From Charina bottae (Eukaryota; Chordata; Lepidosauria; Squamata; Charinaidae), in contig JALMGJ010000004.1 of NCBI GenBank assembly GCA_023362775.1, positions 85,288,298-85,352,297 on the forward strand: a DNA stretch of 64,000 nt, written 5' to 3'. Positions 9,700 through 20,778 of this stretch are shown here, piece by piece (within the stretch, counting starts at the first letter, position 1; every line of letters begins with the position of its first letter). The translations under genes were made by a program, and so were the position numbers. A model generated the notes under the pieces. That model was not told where the DNA came from. It worked only from the letters and a program-made list of their open reading frames with translations, and did not search any database.

Positions 9700-10745
9700 C
9701 ATGCTAATGATGCATGCTGATTTGCTGGGACCGCCCATCTTGTGTAACAATGACTCTGGGTGGTTAATACATCAACCCCAGGCCTGGGACCAAAGCCAGA
9801 TTTTCAGAGCTTTCTGGAACCCTCTGGAGGGCTGCTGTTTCAGAGAGCAGGGTCTGCAACAGAAAAGGCATACTTCCTTGGTCCCACAAGATGACAATAT
9901 TTAATAGAGGGAGCTTAGAGTGCACCTACTCTGCTGTAATGTACTAGGCAGGCAGAAACTATTGGAGACAAGTAGTCCTCAGTTATCCAGGCCCTATACT
10001 GTACAGGGCTTTATAGGTAATAACCAGCACCTTCAATTGTACTCAGAAGCCAACTGACAGCCAATGCAGCTTGCGTAGTAGTGGTGACAAATGGGCATAC
10101 CGAAAAGTGCCTGTTACTGCTTTTGCCGCTGCGTTTTGAACCAGCTGTAGCTTCCGGGTGGTCTTCAAGGGCAGCCCCATTGCAATAATCCACTTGTGAT
10201 GGACCCCCCAAGTTGTACACATTCAGCAGTATTCAAGACCAACAATCGTAACATTCCTGACCCTGGGGGTCCAAATAGCCAAAGACACTCAGTCTTGTTA
10301 GGATTGAGCAGAAGTCCGTTCCACCCTATCCCGACCTGAACAGCCTCCAGACACTGGGTCAATATATCAATAGCTTCACCTGTGCAGTTCGTATATACTA
10401 ATGATACTGAACCCTGAACTGGGGGATGACCTCACCGATGGTCAAGTCCTGAGGCACCAGATGCAATCTCCCCCCCACCCCAGTCAACACCAACTGGAAC
10501 CGACCGCTGAGAAGGTTTTCACTCCTAACCCTCGCAGCTGGTCCAGAAGGATACTGTGGTCGACAATATAGAAAGCTGCTGAGAATTCAGAGAGCAATAG
10601 GATGGATGTACCACCCCATCCTGGCTCTGCCAAAGGTTATCATCAAGTGCGACCAGCACTATCTCTGTATTGTACCTCGGCCTGAAACCAGACTGAAAGG
10701 GGTCCAGATAATCTGTTTGCTCCAAGATCTGTAACTGTCGTCCAA
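9700..10745 (-). mobile_element. L2 LINE 3' half, old and degraded
   Basis: From the plus-strand left end it begins with the L2 3' terminal signature (accgcccatc..gactctgggtgg, 9729-9765). It continues upstream on the minus strand through remnants of ORF2: the LNPNKTE.LWLFGPPGSG segment (10165-10362) and LEQTDYLDPFQSGFRPRY (10525-10854). A segment of RT including the catalytic YADD appears lost or scrambled around 10440-10520. Stops are frequent. It is more diverged than the L2 copies at 32.4 and 48.2 kb. Confidence 0.8.
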
Positions 10746-11019
10746 TCACCATATGGATATCTCCAGCTCTTAATCCTCTGTTGCCCATGATCCACATCCC
10801 TTTTTCCCAAATCTCATTCACACATCTCACACAGCACTCACAACAACAAGACACAATTTCTTATGATAGTTACTTCCATTTATTAGTGACTATCCAGTCA
10901 CAGGTTATACAGTATCCATAAAGAAATAATCAAACTTATTAAACTTCTAAAGTCTGCACCTCATTGCCCCAACCCAAGAATATTTAAATTAACAAATTCT
11001 ATAAAGAAATGTTTACTCT

Positions 11020-12190
11020 TTATTATTTATTTATTTATTTATTTATCAAATTTATCACCACCCAACTCCCCCAAGGGGGACTCTGGGCGGTTTACAACAA
11101 AATTAAAATCATTAATATACAATTATAAATAAATTAAAATACACAGTAAATAACAGTTTAGAATATAATAAAATCCAATGGCAGAATCTTCTTAAGTTTG
11201 TAAAAAGGGCACTCCAGGGCTAATCTAAGGTGCTAGCCATCTCCAGGTATATACATTCTCCTTCCCGCCCCAAGCTTACTGACAAAGCCAGGTTTTGAGG
11301 GTTTTTTGGAAGTCCAGGAGTGAGGGGGACTGTCTGATCTCTGGGGGAAGAAGGTTCCAAAGTGCAGGGGCAACAGCAGAGAAACCACGCTTCCGAGACC
11401 CCGTTAGATGGAACTCCTTAACTGATGGGGTCCGTAGCATGCCCTCTCTGCATGCCCAGGTGGGACGGGATGAAGCGATGGGGATGAGACGGTCCCTTAG
11501 GTATCCTGGTCCCATGCCATGTAAGGCTTTAAAGGTGATAACCAACACCTTGAATTGGACCCAGAAGCAAACTGGAAGCCAGTGCAGCTCATGCAGCAAA
11601 GGTGTTGCGTGTGTCCTCCTTGGGACACCCAAGATTGTCCAGGCAGCTGCATTCTGGATCTGTTGTAGTCTCCGGATATTCTTCAAGGGTAGCCCTATGT
11701 AGAGCGCATTACAGTAGTCTATGTGGGAGATAACCAGGGCATGAGTGACCATTCGAAGGGCGTCTCGTTCCAGGAAGGGGCGCAAGTGGCACACAACACA
11801 AAGTTGAGCAAAAGCCCTCCTGGCCACGACTGCCACCTGCTGTTTGAGCAGGAGTCTTGAGTCCAAGAGGACCCCCAAGTTAAGCACCAGATCTGTCTGG
11901 GGTAGTGCAACCCCATCCAAAATTAAATATGGCAATTTCCCAGATGCCAAGGAGCCATTAATCCACAGCCACTCCGTCTTACTAGGGTTCAGTCAAAGCC
12001 TGTTTTTCCCCATCCAGGCCCCTACAGCCCCCAGGCACTTGGACAGGGTGGTCACTGCATCACTTACTTCACCCGGGATGGAGATATACAACTGGGTATC
12101 ATCAGCATATTGATGATACTTCACCCTGTGGTGCCAGATGATCTCACCCAGCGGTTCCATGTAGATGTTAAAAAGCCATCCTTGAGAGAG
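11020..12190 (-). mobile_element. L2 LINE, 5'-truncated
   Basis: The 3' end at 11020 carries a (TTTA)n-type tail and the L2 terminal motif (cccaactcccccaagg, gactctgggcgg). Upstream on the minus strand is a 224-codon open frame (11276-11950), then further RT sequence including the conserved h-QYADDTQLY-like area around 12100. Similarity to the copy at 32.4 kb fades at about 12175-12190. Confidence 0.9.
11276..11950 (-). CDS. L2 ORF2 C-terminal region (224 codons, truncated)
   Basis: This is the post-RT region of L2 ORF2. It contains VLLDSRLLLKQQVAVVARRA, ALVISHIDYCNALYIGLPLK, then the L2/CR1 hallmark LQQIQNAAA, LHWLPVCFWVQFKVLVITFK, ALHGMGPGYLRDRL and, at the end, WNLLPPEIRQSPS plus FQKTLKTWL. 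The frame is open to its natural stop but starts internally. It has no catalytic residues of its own, and the element upstream is truncated within RT. Confidence 0.85.
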   Translation of the reverse strand: MASGKLPYLILDGVALPQTDLVLNLGVLLDSRLLLKQQVAVVARRAFAQLCVVCHLRPFLERDALRMVTHALVISHIDYCNALYIGLPLKNIRRLQQIQNAAAWTILGVPRRTHATPLLHELHWLPVCFWVQFKVLVITFKALHGMGPGYLRDRLIPIASSRPTWACREGMLRTPSVKEFHLTGSRKRGFSAVAPALWNLLPPEIRQSPSLLDFQKTLKTWLCQ

Positions 12191-12194
12191 GGGT

Positions 12195-12758
12195 GGTACA
12201 AATATAAGAAGATCAGATGGTCAGTCAAATTCCCCACCTATCAAGATCAGAGATGATTAATAGCTGGAGTATGCTGGAGTGGAAATAGAAAGCAATTTGC
12301 TGAAAGATGCAGCATAAGTTTAGATTTCCTTTCTCCTGGCAGGTGTTCAGCATCTTATAATTCTTTGATAGTCTAGGTTGCTTTCCAGAGATCCCTACAT
12401 CCTAGGATCTGACTGGTTTCAGTCCTTTTTCACTTTCTCGAAGCTCTCTTCCATGATTGGACCTTCTGAAAAGCCATTAATCTCTGACCATTACTTAAGA
12501 GAACTTCACTTATGAATGACACTGATGCATGCCAGTTCAAGAATAGTACAGACTGTACTATTTCTCAGCTTTCTTTTACATTCTTCTCAGCATTCTCTCT
12601 TCCCTGCCTCCCACATTGCAGTTAACAGGCTGTACAGTTCCAGAAAGAAAAAAACAAGCAACAGGTTTCACACTCTTAGCAAGAATAGGGTGATACTCCA
12701 CAAAATGTGTGGGTATATAATATTTAAACATTTATAGCATTAAACATATGCAAATTTC
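12195..12758. other. No gene recognised
   Basis: Unique-looking spacer between an L2 and a BovB insertion. I see no coding or RNA signature. Confidence 0.5.
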
Positions 12759-12773
12759 ATTAAATTTTAACAT

Positions 12774-15220
12774 GTTGTTTATTCGTTCAGTCGTTTCCGA
12801 CTCTTCGTGACTTCATGGACCAGCCCACGCCAGAGCTTTCTGTCGGCTGTCACCATCCCCAGCTCCCCAATGGTTGAGTCCGTCACCTCCAGAATACCAT
12901 CCATCCATCTTGCCCTTGGTCGGCCCCTCTTCCTTTTGCCTTCCACTTTCCCTAGCATCAGCTTCTTCTCCAGGGTATCCTGTCTTCTCATTATGTGGCC
13001 AAAGTACTTCAGTTTTGCCTTTACTATCATTCCCTCAAGTGAGCAGTCTGGCTTGATTTCCTGAAGTATGGACTGGTTTGATCTTCTTGCAGTCCAAGGC
13101 ACTCTCAGAATTTTCCTCCAACACCACAGTTCAAAAGCATCTATCTTCCTTCGCTCAGCCTTCCTTATGGTCCAGCTCTCGCAGCCATAGGTTACTACAG
13201 GGAATACCATTGCTTTAACTATGCGGACCTTTGTTGTCAGTGTGATGTCTCTGCTCTTAACTATTTTATCAAGATTTGCCATTGCTCTCCTCCCAAGAAG
13301 TAGACGTCTTCTGATTTCCTGGCTGCAGTCAGCATCTGCAGTAATCTTTGCGCCTAGAAATACAAAGTCTGTCACTGCCTCCACTTTTTCTCCCTCTATT
13401 TGCCAGTCATCAATCAAGCTCGTTGCCATAATCTTGGTTTTTTTGAGGTTTAACTGCAACCCAGCTTTTGCACTTTCTTCTTTCACCTTCGTCATAAGGC
13501 TCCTCAACTCCTCCTCACTTTCAGCCATCAAAGTGGTATCATCTGCATATCTGAGATTGTTAATGTTTCTTCCAGCGATTTTAACTCCAGCCTTGGATTC
13601 CTCAAGCCCAGCACGTCGCATGATGTGTTCTGCATACAGGTTGAATAGGTAGGGTGAGAGTATACAACCCTGCCGTACTCCTTTCCCAATCTTAAACCAG
13701 TCCGTTGTTCCGTGCTCTGTTCTTACCGTTGCTACTTGGTCGTTATACAGATTCCTCAGGAGGCAGACAAGATGACTTGGTATCCCCATACCACCAAGAA
13801 CTTGCCACAATTTGTTATGATCCACACAGTCAAAGGCTTTAGAATAGTCAATAAAACAGAAATAGATGTTTTTCTGAAATTCCCTGGCTTTCTCCATTAT
13901 CCAGCGGATATTGGCAATTTGGTCTCTAGTTCCTCTGCCTTTTCTAAACCCAGCTTGTACATCTGGCAATTCTCGCTCCATGAATTGCTGGAGTCTACCT
14001 TGCAAGATCTTGAGCATTACCTTACTGGCATGTGAAATAAGTGCCACTGTTCGATAGTTTGAACATTCTTTAGTGCTTCCCTTTTTTGGTATGGGGATAT
14101 AAGTTGATTTTTTCCAATCTGATGGCCATTCTTGTGTTTTCCAAATTTGCTGGCATATGGCATGCATCACCTTGACAGCATCATCTTGCAAGATTTTAAA
14201 CAGTTCAGCTGGGATACCATCGTCTCCTGCTGCCTTGTTATTAGCAATGCTTCTTAAGGCCCATTCAACCTCACTCTTCAGGATGTCTGGCTCTAACTCA
14301 CTGACCACACCGTCAAAGCTATCTCCAATATTATTATCCTTCTTATACAGATCTTCCGTATATTCTTGCCACCTTTTCTTGATCTCTTCTGCTTCTGTTA
14401 GGTCCTTACCATCTTTGTTTTTGATCATACCCATTTTTGCCTGGAATTTACCTCCGATGTTTCTAATTTTCTGGAAGAGGTCTCTTGTCCTTCCTATTCT
14501 ATTATCTTCTTCCACTTCCGCACATTGCTTGTTTAAAAATAATTCCTTATCTCTTCTGGCTAACCTCTGGAATTTTGCATTTAATTGGGCATATCTCCCC
14601 CTATCACTGTTGCCTTTTGCTTTCCTTCTTTCTTGGGCTACTTCCAGTGTTTCAGCAGACAGCCATCTTGCCTTCTTGGTTTTCTTTTTCTTTGGGACGT
14701 TTTTTGTTGCCGCCTCCTGAACAATGTTGCGAACTTCTGTCCATAGTTCTTCCGGGACCCTATCTACTAAATCTAGTCCCTTAAATCTATTCTTCACCTC
14801 CACTGCATATTCCTTAGGAATATTAGTGAGCTCATATCTAACTGATCTGTGGGTCTTCCCTATTCTCTTTAGTCTGATTCTAAATTGTGCAATAAGAAGT
14901 TCGTGATCTGAACTACAGTCAGCTCCAGGTCTTGTTTTTACCGACTGTATAGATGTCCGCCACCTTTGGCTGCAAAGGATGTAGTCAATCTGATTTCGGT
15001 GTCGACCATCTGGTGAAGTCCATGTATAAAGTCGTCTTTTAGGTTGTTGGAAGAGAGTGTTTGTTATGCACAGTGAGTTGTCTTGGCAAAATTCTATCAG
15101 CCTATGTCCTGCTTCATTTTGTTCTCCCAGACCATGCTTGCCTGTAATTCCAGGTGTCGTCTGACTACCCACCTTAGCATTCCAGTCTCCTGTAATGAAA
15201 ATAACATCTCTTTTTGGTGT
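12774..15220 (-). mobile_element. BovB (RTE) LINE, 5'-truncated, with TSD, long open ORF2
   Basis: The insertion is bounded by a target-site duplication: ATTAAATTTTAACAT at 12759-12773 and ATTAAAATTTTAACAT at 15221-15236 (one extra A). The 3' end shows the BovB tail (plus strand: ttgtttattcgttcag then tcgtttccgactcttcgtg). It belongs with the 22.5-kb and 37-kb copies in one subfamily. It is truncated within the endonuclease at the equivalent of NTPKRDVIFITGDWNAKV. The absence of any stop over roughly 2.4 kb and the well-preserved TSD suggest a recent insertion. Confidence 0.95.
12779..15172 (-). CDS. BovB ORF2: partial AP-endonuclease plus reverse transcriptase (797 codons)
   Basis: This protein would nick the target DNA and reverse-transcribe the element's RNA (target-primed reverse transcription). 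Residues 1-105 are the C-terminal part of the AP-type endonuclease, with YTWTSPDG, NQIDYILCS and the catalytic SDHELL (88-93). The RT includes the fingers (about 310-390, NYRTVALI), motif A IDYSKAFD (441-448), motif B GVRQGCILSPYLFNLY (498-513) and motif C YADD (542-545). The C-terminus has YGCESWTIRKAERRKIDAF and ends RKRLNE-stop just before the 3' tail. The frame stays open up to the truncation point at about 15220; the apparent start is GTG in the middle of GDWNAKVGSQ and is not a real start. About the first 200 residues of ORF2, with the N-terminal endonuclease residues, are absent, so the copy is not autonomous. Confidence 0.9.
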   Translation of the reverse strand: MGSQTTPGITGKHGLGEQNEAGHRLIEFCQDNSLCITNTLFQQPKRRLYTWTSPDGRHRNQIDYILCSQRWRTSIQSVKTRPGADCSSDHELLIAQFRIRLKRIGKTHRSVRYELTNIPKEYAVEVKNRFKGLDLVDRVPEELWTEVRNIVQEAATKNVPKKKKTKKARWLSAETLEVAQERRKAKGNSDRGRYAQLNAKFQRLARRDKELFLNKQCAEVEEDNRIGRTRDLFQKIRNIGGKFQAKMGMIKNKDGKDLTEAEEIKKRWQEYTEDLYKKDNNIGDSFDGVVSELEPDILKSEVEWALRSIANNKAAGDDGIPAELFKILQDDAVKVMHAICQQIWKTQEWPSDWKKSTYIPIPKKGSTKECSNYRTVALISHASKVMLKILQGRLQQFMERELPDVQAGFRKGRGTRDQIANIRWIMEKAREFQKNIYFCFIDYSKAFDCVDHNKLWQVLGGMGIPSHLVCLLRNLYNDQVATVRTEHGTTDWFKIGKGVRQGCILSPYLFNLYAEHIMRRAGLEESKAGVKIAGRNINNLRYADDTTLMAESEEELRSLMTKVKEESAKAGLQLNLKKTKIMATSLIDDWQIEGEKVEAVTDFVFLGAKITADADCSQEIRRRLLLGRRAMANLDKIVKSRDITLTTKVRIVKAMVFPVVTYGCESWTIRKAERRKIDAFELWCWRKILRVPWTARRSNQSILQEIKPDCSLEGMIVKAKLKYFGHIMRRQDTLEKKLMLGKVEGKRKRGRPRARWMDGILEVTDSTIGELGMVTADRKLWRGLVHEVTKSRKRLNE

Positions 15221-15236
15221 ATTAAAATTTTAACAT

Positions 15237-16294
15237 ACTGTATCATAATTAAAAATCCATTCTTCCACCACCTGATGGCATTCATGAATTCTTTATTGAG
15301 AGGTGACACCTTACAAGCTCTGGACTCAATAGCATTTGCAGGAAGGGCAAGAGAGTTTCAGACTGACAAAAGCAGCATTGTGGCATTGTGATGCAAGTCC
15401 CACTCTTTTTCTACATGCATCATGTTTCTACATCACATGCATGTCCCAAAAGGGTGGAACTTGTGGTGCAAGCTGTCATCATTCTGACAGCAGTGAAGTC
15501 CTGTGGACGCTGCTTCTTACTCCAGCTCTGTAGCCTTCCAGAGCCAGGAGAACAAAGTGCTCAGCAACTGATCCTTCTCATATTTTCATAGCTACAATAT
15601 ATATTAGAGTGTAAGATATAGAAGTATATACATGACTGTATGCAAATACAGTCTTGTATTCTTGAAGATAGCTGGGAGCAATTGCAATTGAATTATTCAG
15701 CATCAATAATGCTACAATAATTTTGTTATCCTGCTTCAGTTAGAAAAGCCTGATTGATACGCTAAAAAAACAGTGGTGTAATTGTAGACCTTATAGACTT
15801 CCTGTTGCCGTTAAGATAATTCACAAAGTAAATTTCCTTTTTTCCTTTTCCTTCTCCCAGGTCATCTGTTCAAAATCATATTTATCATATGGAAAATCAA
15901 ACTGAAAAATTGTATATGGCATGGTATGGTATGTTCCTACAATAATAATTTAAACCATGCAACCTCCAACAAACATTTAAATGGCATCACATTTCAACAT
16001 TTTCCCCAAAAGCTATCTGTTTAGCCAATTTTATTGAAGGTGGCATATAATTCATACTATAATTATTTCAGGTGCATAGTTGCCAGTGTAAAGTTTAATA
16101 ATTTAAACAGTGCCTGCAAATATTTTTTTTTCAAAAGTTTGAACAGTAATACAATAAAACTTTCTTGTATCATTTTTCCATTTGAAACCATCATTTTAAT
16201 ATTTACAATCAACATAGGAATATTCATTTGCATTTGCCACTATAAGATTAGACTTTTATATCTCATGTAGAAAGCCATATAATTTAGTACGGAC
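15237..16294. other. No gene recognised; contains a short palindromic dispersed repeat
   Basis: Mostly AT-rich unique-looking sequence. At 15395-15470 an imperfect palindrome (tctacatgcatcatg facing catcacatgcatgt..aaaagggtgg) resembles 31125-31200. Confidence 0.45.
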
Positions 16295-16307
16295 TAACTC
16301 TGACAAG

Positions 16308-16643
16308 AGGGGCGTGGTGGCTCAGTGGGTAAGACACCAGGCTTGTCAATCGGAAGATCGCAAGTTCGGAGGTTCGAATCCCTAGCCCTGCGTGCAGAGT
16401 GAGCTCCCGCACTAGCTCCAGCTCTTGCCAACCTAGCAATTTGAAAGCATGCAAATGCAAGTAGATGAATAGGTACCACTTCGGTGGGATGGTAACAGCA
16501 TTCCACGCGCGTCATGCCGGCCACATGACCGCGGAAGCGTCTTCGGACAATGCTGGCTCTTCGGCTAACAAACGGAGATGAGCACCGGCCCCTAGAGTCG
16601 GACACGACTGCACAAATGTGCAGGGGAACCTTTACCTTTACTT
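16308..16643 (+). mobile_element. Sauria-type SINE with BovB-like tail and 13-bp TSD
   Basis: The tRNA-related head contains the A box region GTGGCTCAGTGGGTAAGAC and B box GAGGTTCGAATCC. The body (gctcttgccaacctagcaat, aagtagatgaataggtacc) is followed by a tail with gagtcggacacgactgcac and a ctttacctttact end. The words gagtcggacacgact match the BovB 3' end at 3361-3375, consistent with mobilisation by BovB. It is flanked by TAACTCTGACAAG at 16295-16307 and 16644-16656. It is transcribed by Pol III when active. Confidence 0.92.
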
Positions 16644-16656
16644 TAACTCTGACAAG

Positions 16657-17024
16657 GCTTGTACATTCTTCTAAGTCACAGAGACAGAGATTTCTCATTT
16701 GAGGCATAGCTGGCATTAGGAAGGACTGCTTCTTTTTCTTCAGCTACCACTGAAATGGATTAGTAGACTTATGGCATACAAAGGAGAATATCTAATGGAC
16801 CTTCTGTATAATTTCACTTGGGTTAGATTTTAACTTACTAATAATTAAAATAGGTCTGTTGGAATCAGTGAGTCTTAAATTAAATCAGAAATAAGTGTAA
16901 CTAAATGAACATGATAAAATCTTAATTTAACTGTATAATAAAGCATTCTGCAGTTATGAGTGAAAAATGTCAAGATGGTGGTTGTGGCAATGTGATCAAA
17001 TTCCTGCCCCTTTAGTATGTATGT
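16657..17024. other. No gene recognised
   Basis: AT-rich spacer between a SINE and a hAT-like element. Confidence 0.5.
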
Positions 17025-17324
17025 CAGGGGTGGGGAACCTTTTTTATGCCAAGGGACATTTTAACATTTATAACATCACTCGAGGGATGGGGGTGGGGTT
17101 TGGGGGTGGGAGCCAATCGTGTGGAAGGGGGCGGGGTTTGCAGGCAGGAGCCAATCGCGCACACTGGGTGGCCGCCACACCCGGCACCATGCCTGCTGTG
17201 CCTACCACCACCACGCCTGCTGCCGCCACGCCCGCCATGCCCCTGCCATGCTCACTGCCGCAGGCCAGACCAATTGCTTTTGCGGGCCTTATACAGCCTG
17301 CGCACCAGACGTTGCCCACCCCTG
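17025..17324. mobile_element. Non-autonomous hAT-like element
   Basis: The ends are CAGGGGTGGGGAACC at 17025 and GTTGCCCACCCCTG ending at 17324, a terminal inverted repeat of the CAGGGGTGGG..CCCACCCCTG type seen in many vertebrate hAT (Charlie/Tip100-like) MITEs. The flanks atgtatgt and atgtacag match at only the first 5 of 8 bases, so the TSD is degraded. The inside has the familiar atttataacatcactcg motif and then a GC-rich stretch of gccaccacg-like words. No transposase. Frames at 16967-17419 are by-products of this GC-rich core. Confidence 0.75.
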
Positions 17325-19089
17325 ATGTACAGTATGTCAATGTTGCCATGGATTTCAGTCAGGCTGCCATGAGTGCAATCTTGACTTTTTTGATACCCTC
17401 TGCAGAAACCGCTATATAAATCTCAACCTTTTATACAGTAGCAAAACCAGCAAAGACTCTTATGCCTTGATGGCAAGCCCACAATACATAATGTCATGGG
17501 CATGACATTGCCTAACCTGCAGGAATACATTTTATTAAATGTATACACTTTTACTGAAATAGGACTATGACATATGCTCGGGAAAAATCACTGAGATCTA
17601 TACAGTACAATCAAAGGGCTGTGTCACTTGAGTATTTTGTATGTTAAAGGCTTATGACAAAATGAATTGTCCTACCAGAGTGTACTTAATAAAGTCATAG
17701 AAAAGGCACTAACTTGATTTTTAAAATAATTATAATAACAACACAGTAAGTGTCTTCTGTAGCCTTTGAGTAGGAAAAAAATCTTTATGGAACTATGAAA
17801 GGGTAGAGATGATTCCTCCTCTAAAACTAACTCTCTCCTATAGTTTTGTAAGTTAGCTTCTCTACTGTACATTGGAAGTCTTCTAAAGACAAGGACTTTA
17901 ATCCTCAGTCTTTATCTGCTTGTGAGAAGACTGGTACCAGCCCAAAGGAACTCTCTTTCCATGAGCATCAAGGGGCTTTCTCTATGTTCAACTCACAAGA
18001 AAGAGAGACGTCACAGAAAAAGAGTTAGGATACAAGTTAAATATCTTACAATTTTTTGCACTATTTAATTAGAGATATTCCCCTCCTTTTCTTATATTAT
18101 CATTGATTGTTTTATTCTAGATGTAATAGGAATATTTTAAACCTGGTTCTCTGCATTTAGTACATTTTTAGTTCATCAGAATCTGAAGAAGGCAATTTGT
18201 GTCTTATCCACTAGATGTCAGTCAACAGTTAGAATAGTTTTGAAATTCAAGTTTTTAAAATGAAGCAATACGTAATTATCAATTAATCTTGTTTTATTAG
18301 AGGTGTAACAACACTTCAACTTAAGAAAAAAGTGATTTATTATATATCTCTGGAATGAGCTTTCATTTATATGAATGTGTTGTGCATTCATATAGTTATG
18401 CATATCAGAGGTGGGCAAATTTAAACCTAGAGAGATATATTTAGGTACTGTTATTGTTTTACTCAATCCTCAGGATTAAGGTCAGAGACTTCTATTAAAA
18501 AATTAGAGACTGAAAAAGTGAAATCAATTCCTCAGTCTTGGAGAGAAATATTGTACATACGAATCCAAATCTATTATCAGAGTTACCAGTGTAAATGGGG
18601 GCACAAACATAAAATTCCCAGTTATGTGAACTTTGATACCAAGTATTTTGAATTCAAATGTAATCACCATATTTGAATAAATTAATTCAAACAATGCAGC
18701 AATGCAATCTAAAGCACATTTAATTTCAATCTGTTCCATGAAAATCTTATAAAGTAATGATAGGAACAGAATAGAAAATATGCAGTGCAAGTAAGTACAT
18801 TCTAACAACTTTCATAGCATAAATGAAATATTGCAGCAAGGGATTCACCTTGAGTCAGAAGGGATTTTGAGGCATGGTTCTACCTAGGTTGAAACAAAAC
18901 ATTGGATACACTTCTGCTTTTGTGACAAATGAAGTAGGAGAATTGTATTAGGCAAGCAGACTTACGACAGAAGCCAGTTCTGAAGTCTAGACAGATATTA
19001 GCAGTGAGATATGCCTGAGCTTTTCTAATAGCAGCCACTTCCTGAGGTCTAAAGGCAGTTATAGAAATCTGCAATGTCCTTAGAGAAAG
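17325..19089. other. No gene recognised
   Basis: AT-rich sequence without a frame longer than about 95 codons and without recognisable domains or repeats. Confidence 0.5.
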
Positions 19090-19246
19090 TGTATGTCCAC
19101 CTAAGCCAATTCTATCTACTCTGACTGGCAGAAAATCTCAAAGGCTTTGTGATCAGCTGCTTCCAAATTCTTTGGAGATACCAGGGTTAGAAATTGAAGC
19201 CTTCTGCATTCAAAGCATGTGCTCTACAGATTGACAAGCAATACTC
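19090..19246 (-). mobile_element. tRNA-Ala-like SINE, degraded
   Basis: The plus strand reads as the complement of a tRNA-headed SINE: ccttctgcattcaaagcatg, tgctctacagattgacaagc is the reversed A-box side, gataccagggttagaaattg the B-box side, and ctactctgactggcagaaaa the body. A piece of the same SINE body in the opposite orientation is at 47870-47985. It is not a functional tRNA gene because the cloverleaf is not maintained. Confidence 0.6.
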
Positions 19247-20770
19247 TCTTCCTTTGGTCAACAACTTCATTGCCAGGTAGAAAAAATATATTTCATTATC
19301 AATTTGATGAAAAAGAATTTGCTATAGAAAGTAACTGTTCAAGAAATCCTAATATGCAAAGTGTAGTGCTTTTGTACATTCCTATGTTTGTAAATGGTCT
19401 TTTGTAGAATCCTTCCTGCAATAATCTGTACAGCCTCTCTGGCTCCAATTAAATGCCAAGGGAAGATGTGAGGAAACTCTTCCTACTGGATTTTTCCTAA
19501 CTAAGGAGAATCCTACCTTTGATAAAAGATTGGAGTATTTTTTATCTCATTTTAGGAGATTCACTCACTTTTATTTCTCTGACCCCAAATTTGATGGAAA
19601 TTTTTGATAAGCTATTTGTTTCCAGCTGTAGTTCAGAATTCTTGTCTTTAACAACTTCTCACAGTATGCTACTCATTGTGTCCAAAAGGCTCAGGGCATG
19701 CACAACATAATAACATTTGTTACAAAATAATTAAAAACATACCATGAGAGTAAGACTTATCAGGAGATGTATTTCCCCCTAATCTCAAATGGTAATAATT
19801 ATAGTCTTGGCAGTGGCATTTTGCTAAATTAATAAACATTATAGCTACTGTATGAAATACAATGCCTAAGGAGCTCCATTTAACATAGTAGGATGTGATT
19901 TCAAATAAATATGCAGAGATTTAAGCTGCAAGGATGTCACACATTTACTTGTTTTGAAAATGGATATACTTTCTTGCATTCCATAACATCTAGGACAATG
20001 GTTACTAAAATCAGATACAAAAGAGATAGAGATTGTATTATAGCTGTTCCAGTTGTCAAGGGCACTGTCAAACACTAAAATTACTATGGGTTTTACTACA
20101 CAATAATGTACATAACCAAGAAATGTGCCAAGAAGCTTGATGAATCTCCTGCTGATTCCTGATTAGTACATCTACAGCTATTGCCTATAATTTTAATGTC
20201 TGTGATGATTCTGGGAGTGTTTTCTTGATGCAAGACAAGTTTACAACCCCAAACAAGGTTTTCTCTGTGTAATAATCTTCTAAGTGATAAATGCACTCAA
20301 CATAAATGGCATTGCTCTGGCTGCTTTAGCTGCAACAGGCCAAGGGACTCTGACTACAAAAGAAACATGTGAAGACTATGAATATACATAGAATTTGAAT
20401 AAGTCTAAACTGTTGGAGGTTGAAGTGTAGGGTGCATGTTTGTGACTGTTCCAGTGAGTGAGAATCTGATCTGAACAAGGATTAGTGAAGCAGATTTTAT
20501 AACTATAACAGGAAGGAGATTCATTAACAGGAAATACATTATAACAATACAGAGAGACTAGCATCTAGCAAGCTATATGCTCCAACACAGATATTCTGAG
20601 TTTCCATCTGAATAATTTTTTACCTATTTCCAAAAGAGGTTTGTGAATTTACCTTTACCTACCTATTTATTGGCAATTGCTCTGAGTATCACTGATTTTG
20701 AAGAATGTTTCTGGAATAAAATAAACCAAAAAAAAAACCACATTGTAAATGATGATGCAGCACTTTGAAT
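19247..20770. other. No gene recognised
   Basis: AT-rich, no supported gene, RNA or named repeat. Confidence 0.5.
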
Positions 20771-20778
20771 CATTAGTA

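Noticed and set aside
12807..14906. Plus-strand frames up to 187 codons opposite the BovB ORF2
   Set aside because: Antisense shadows of the minus-strand BovB reading frame.
16320..16385. tRNA-like sequence that could be a tRNA gene
   Set aside because: It is the head of a SINE with a body, LINE-like tail and TSD; the cloverleaf is not maintained.
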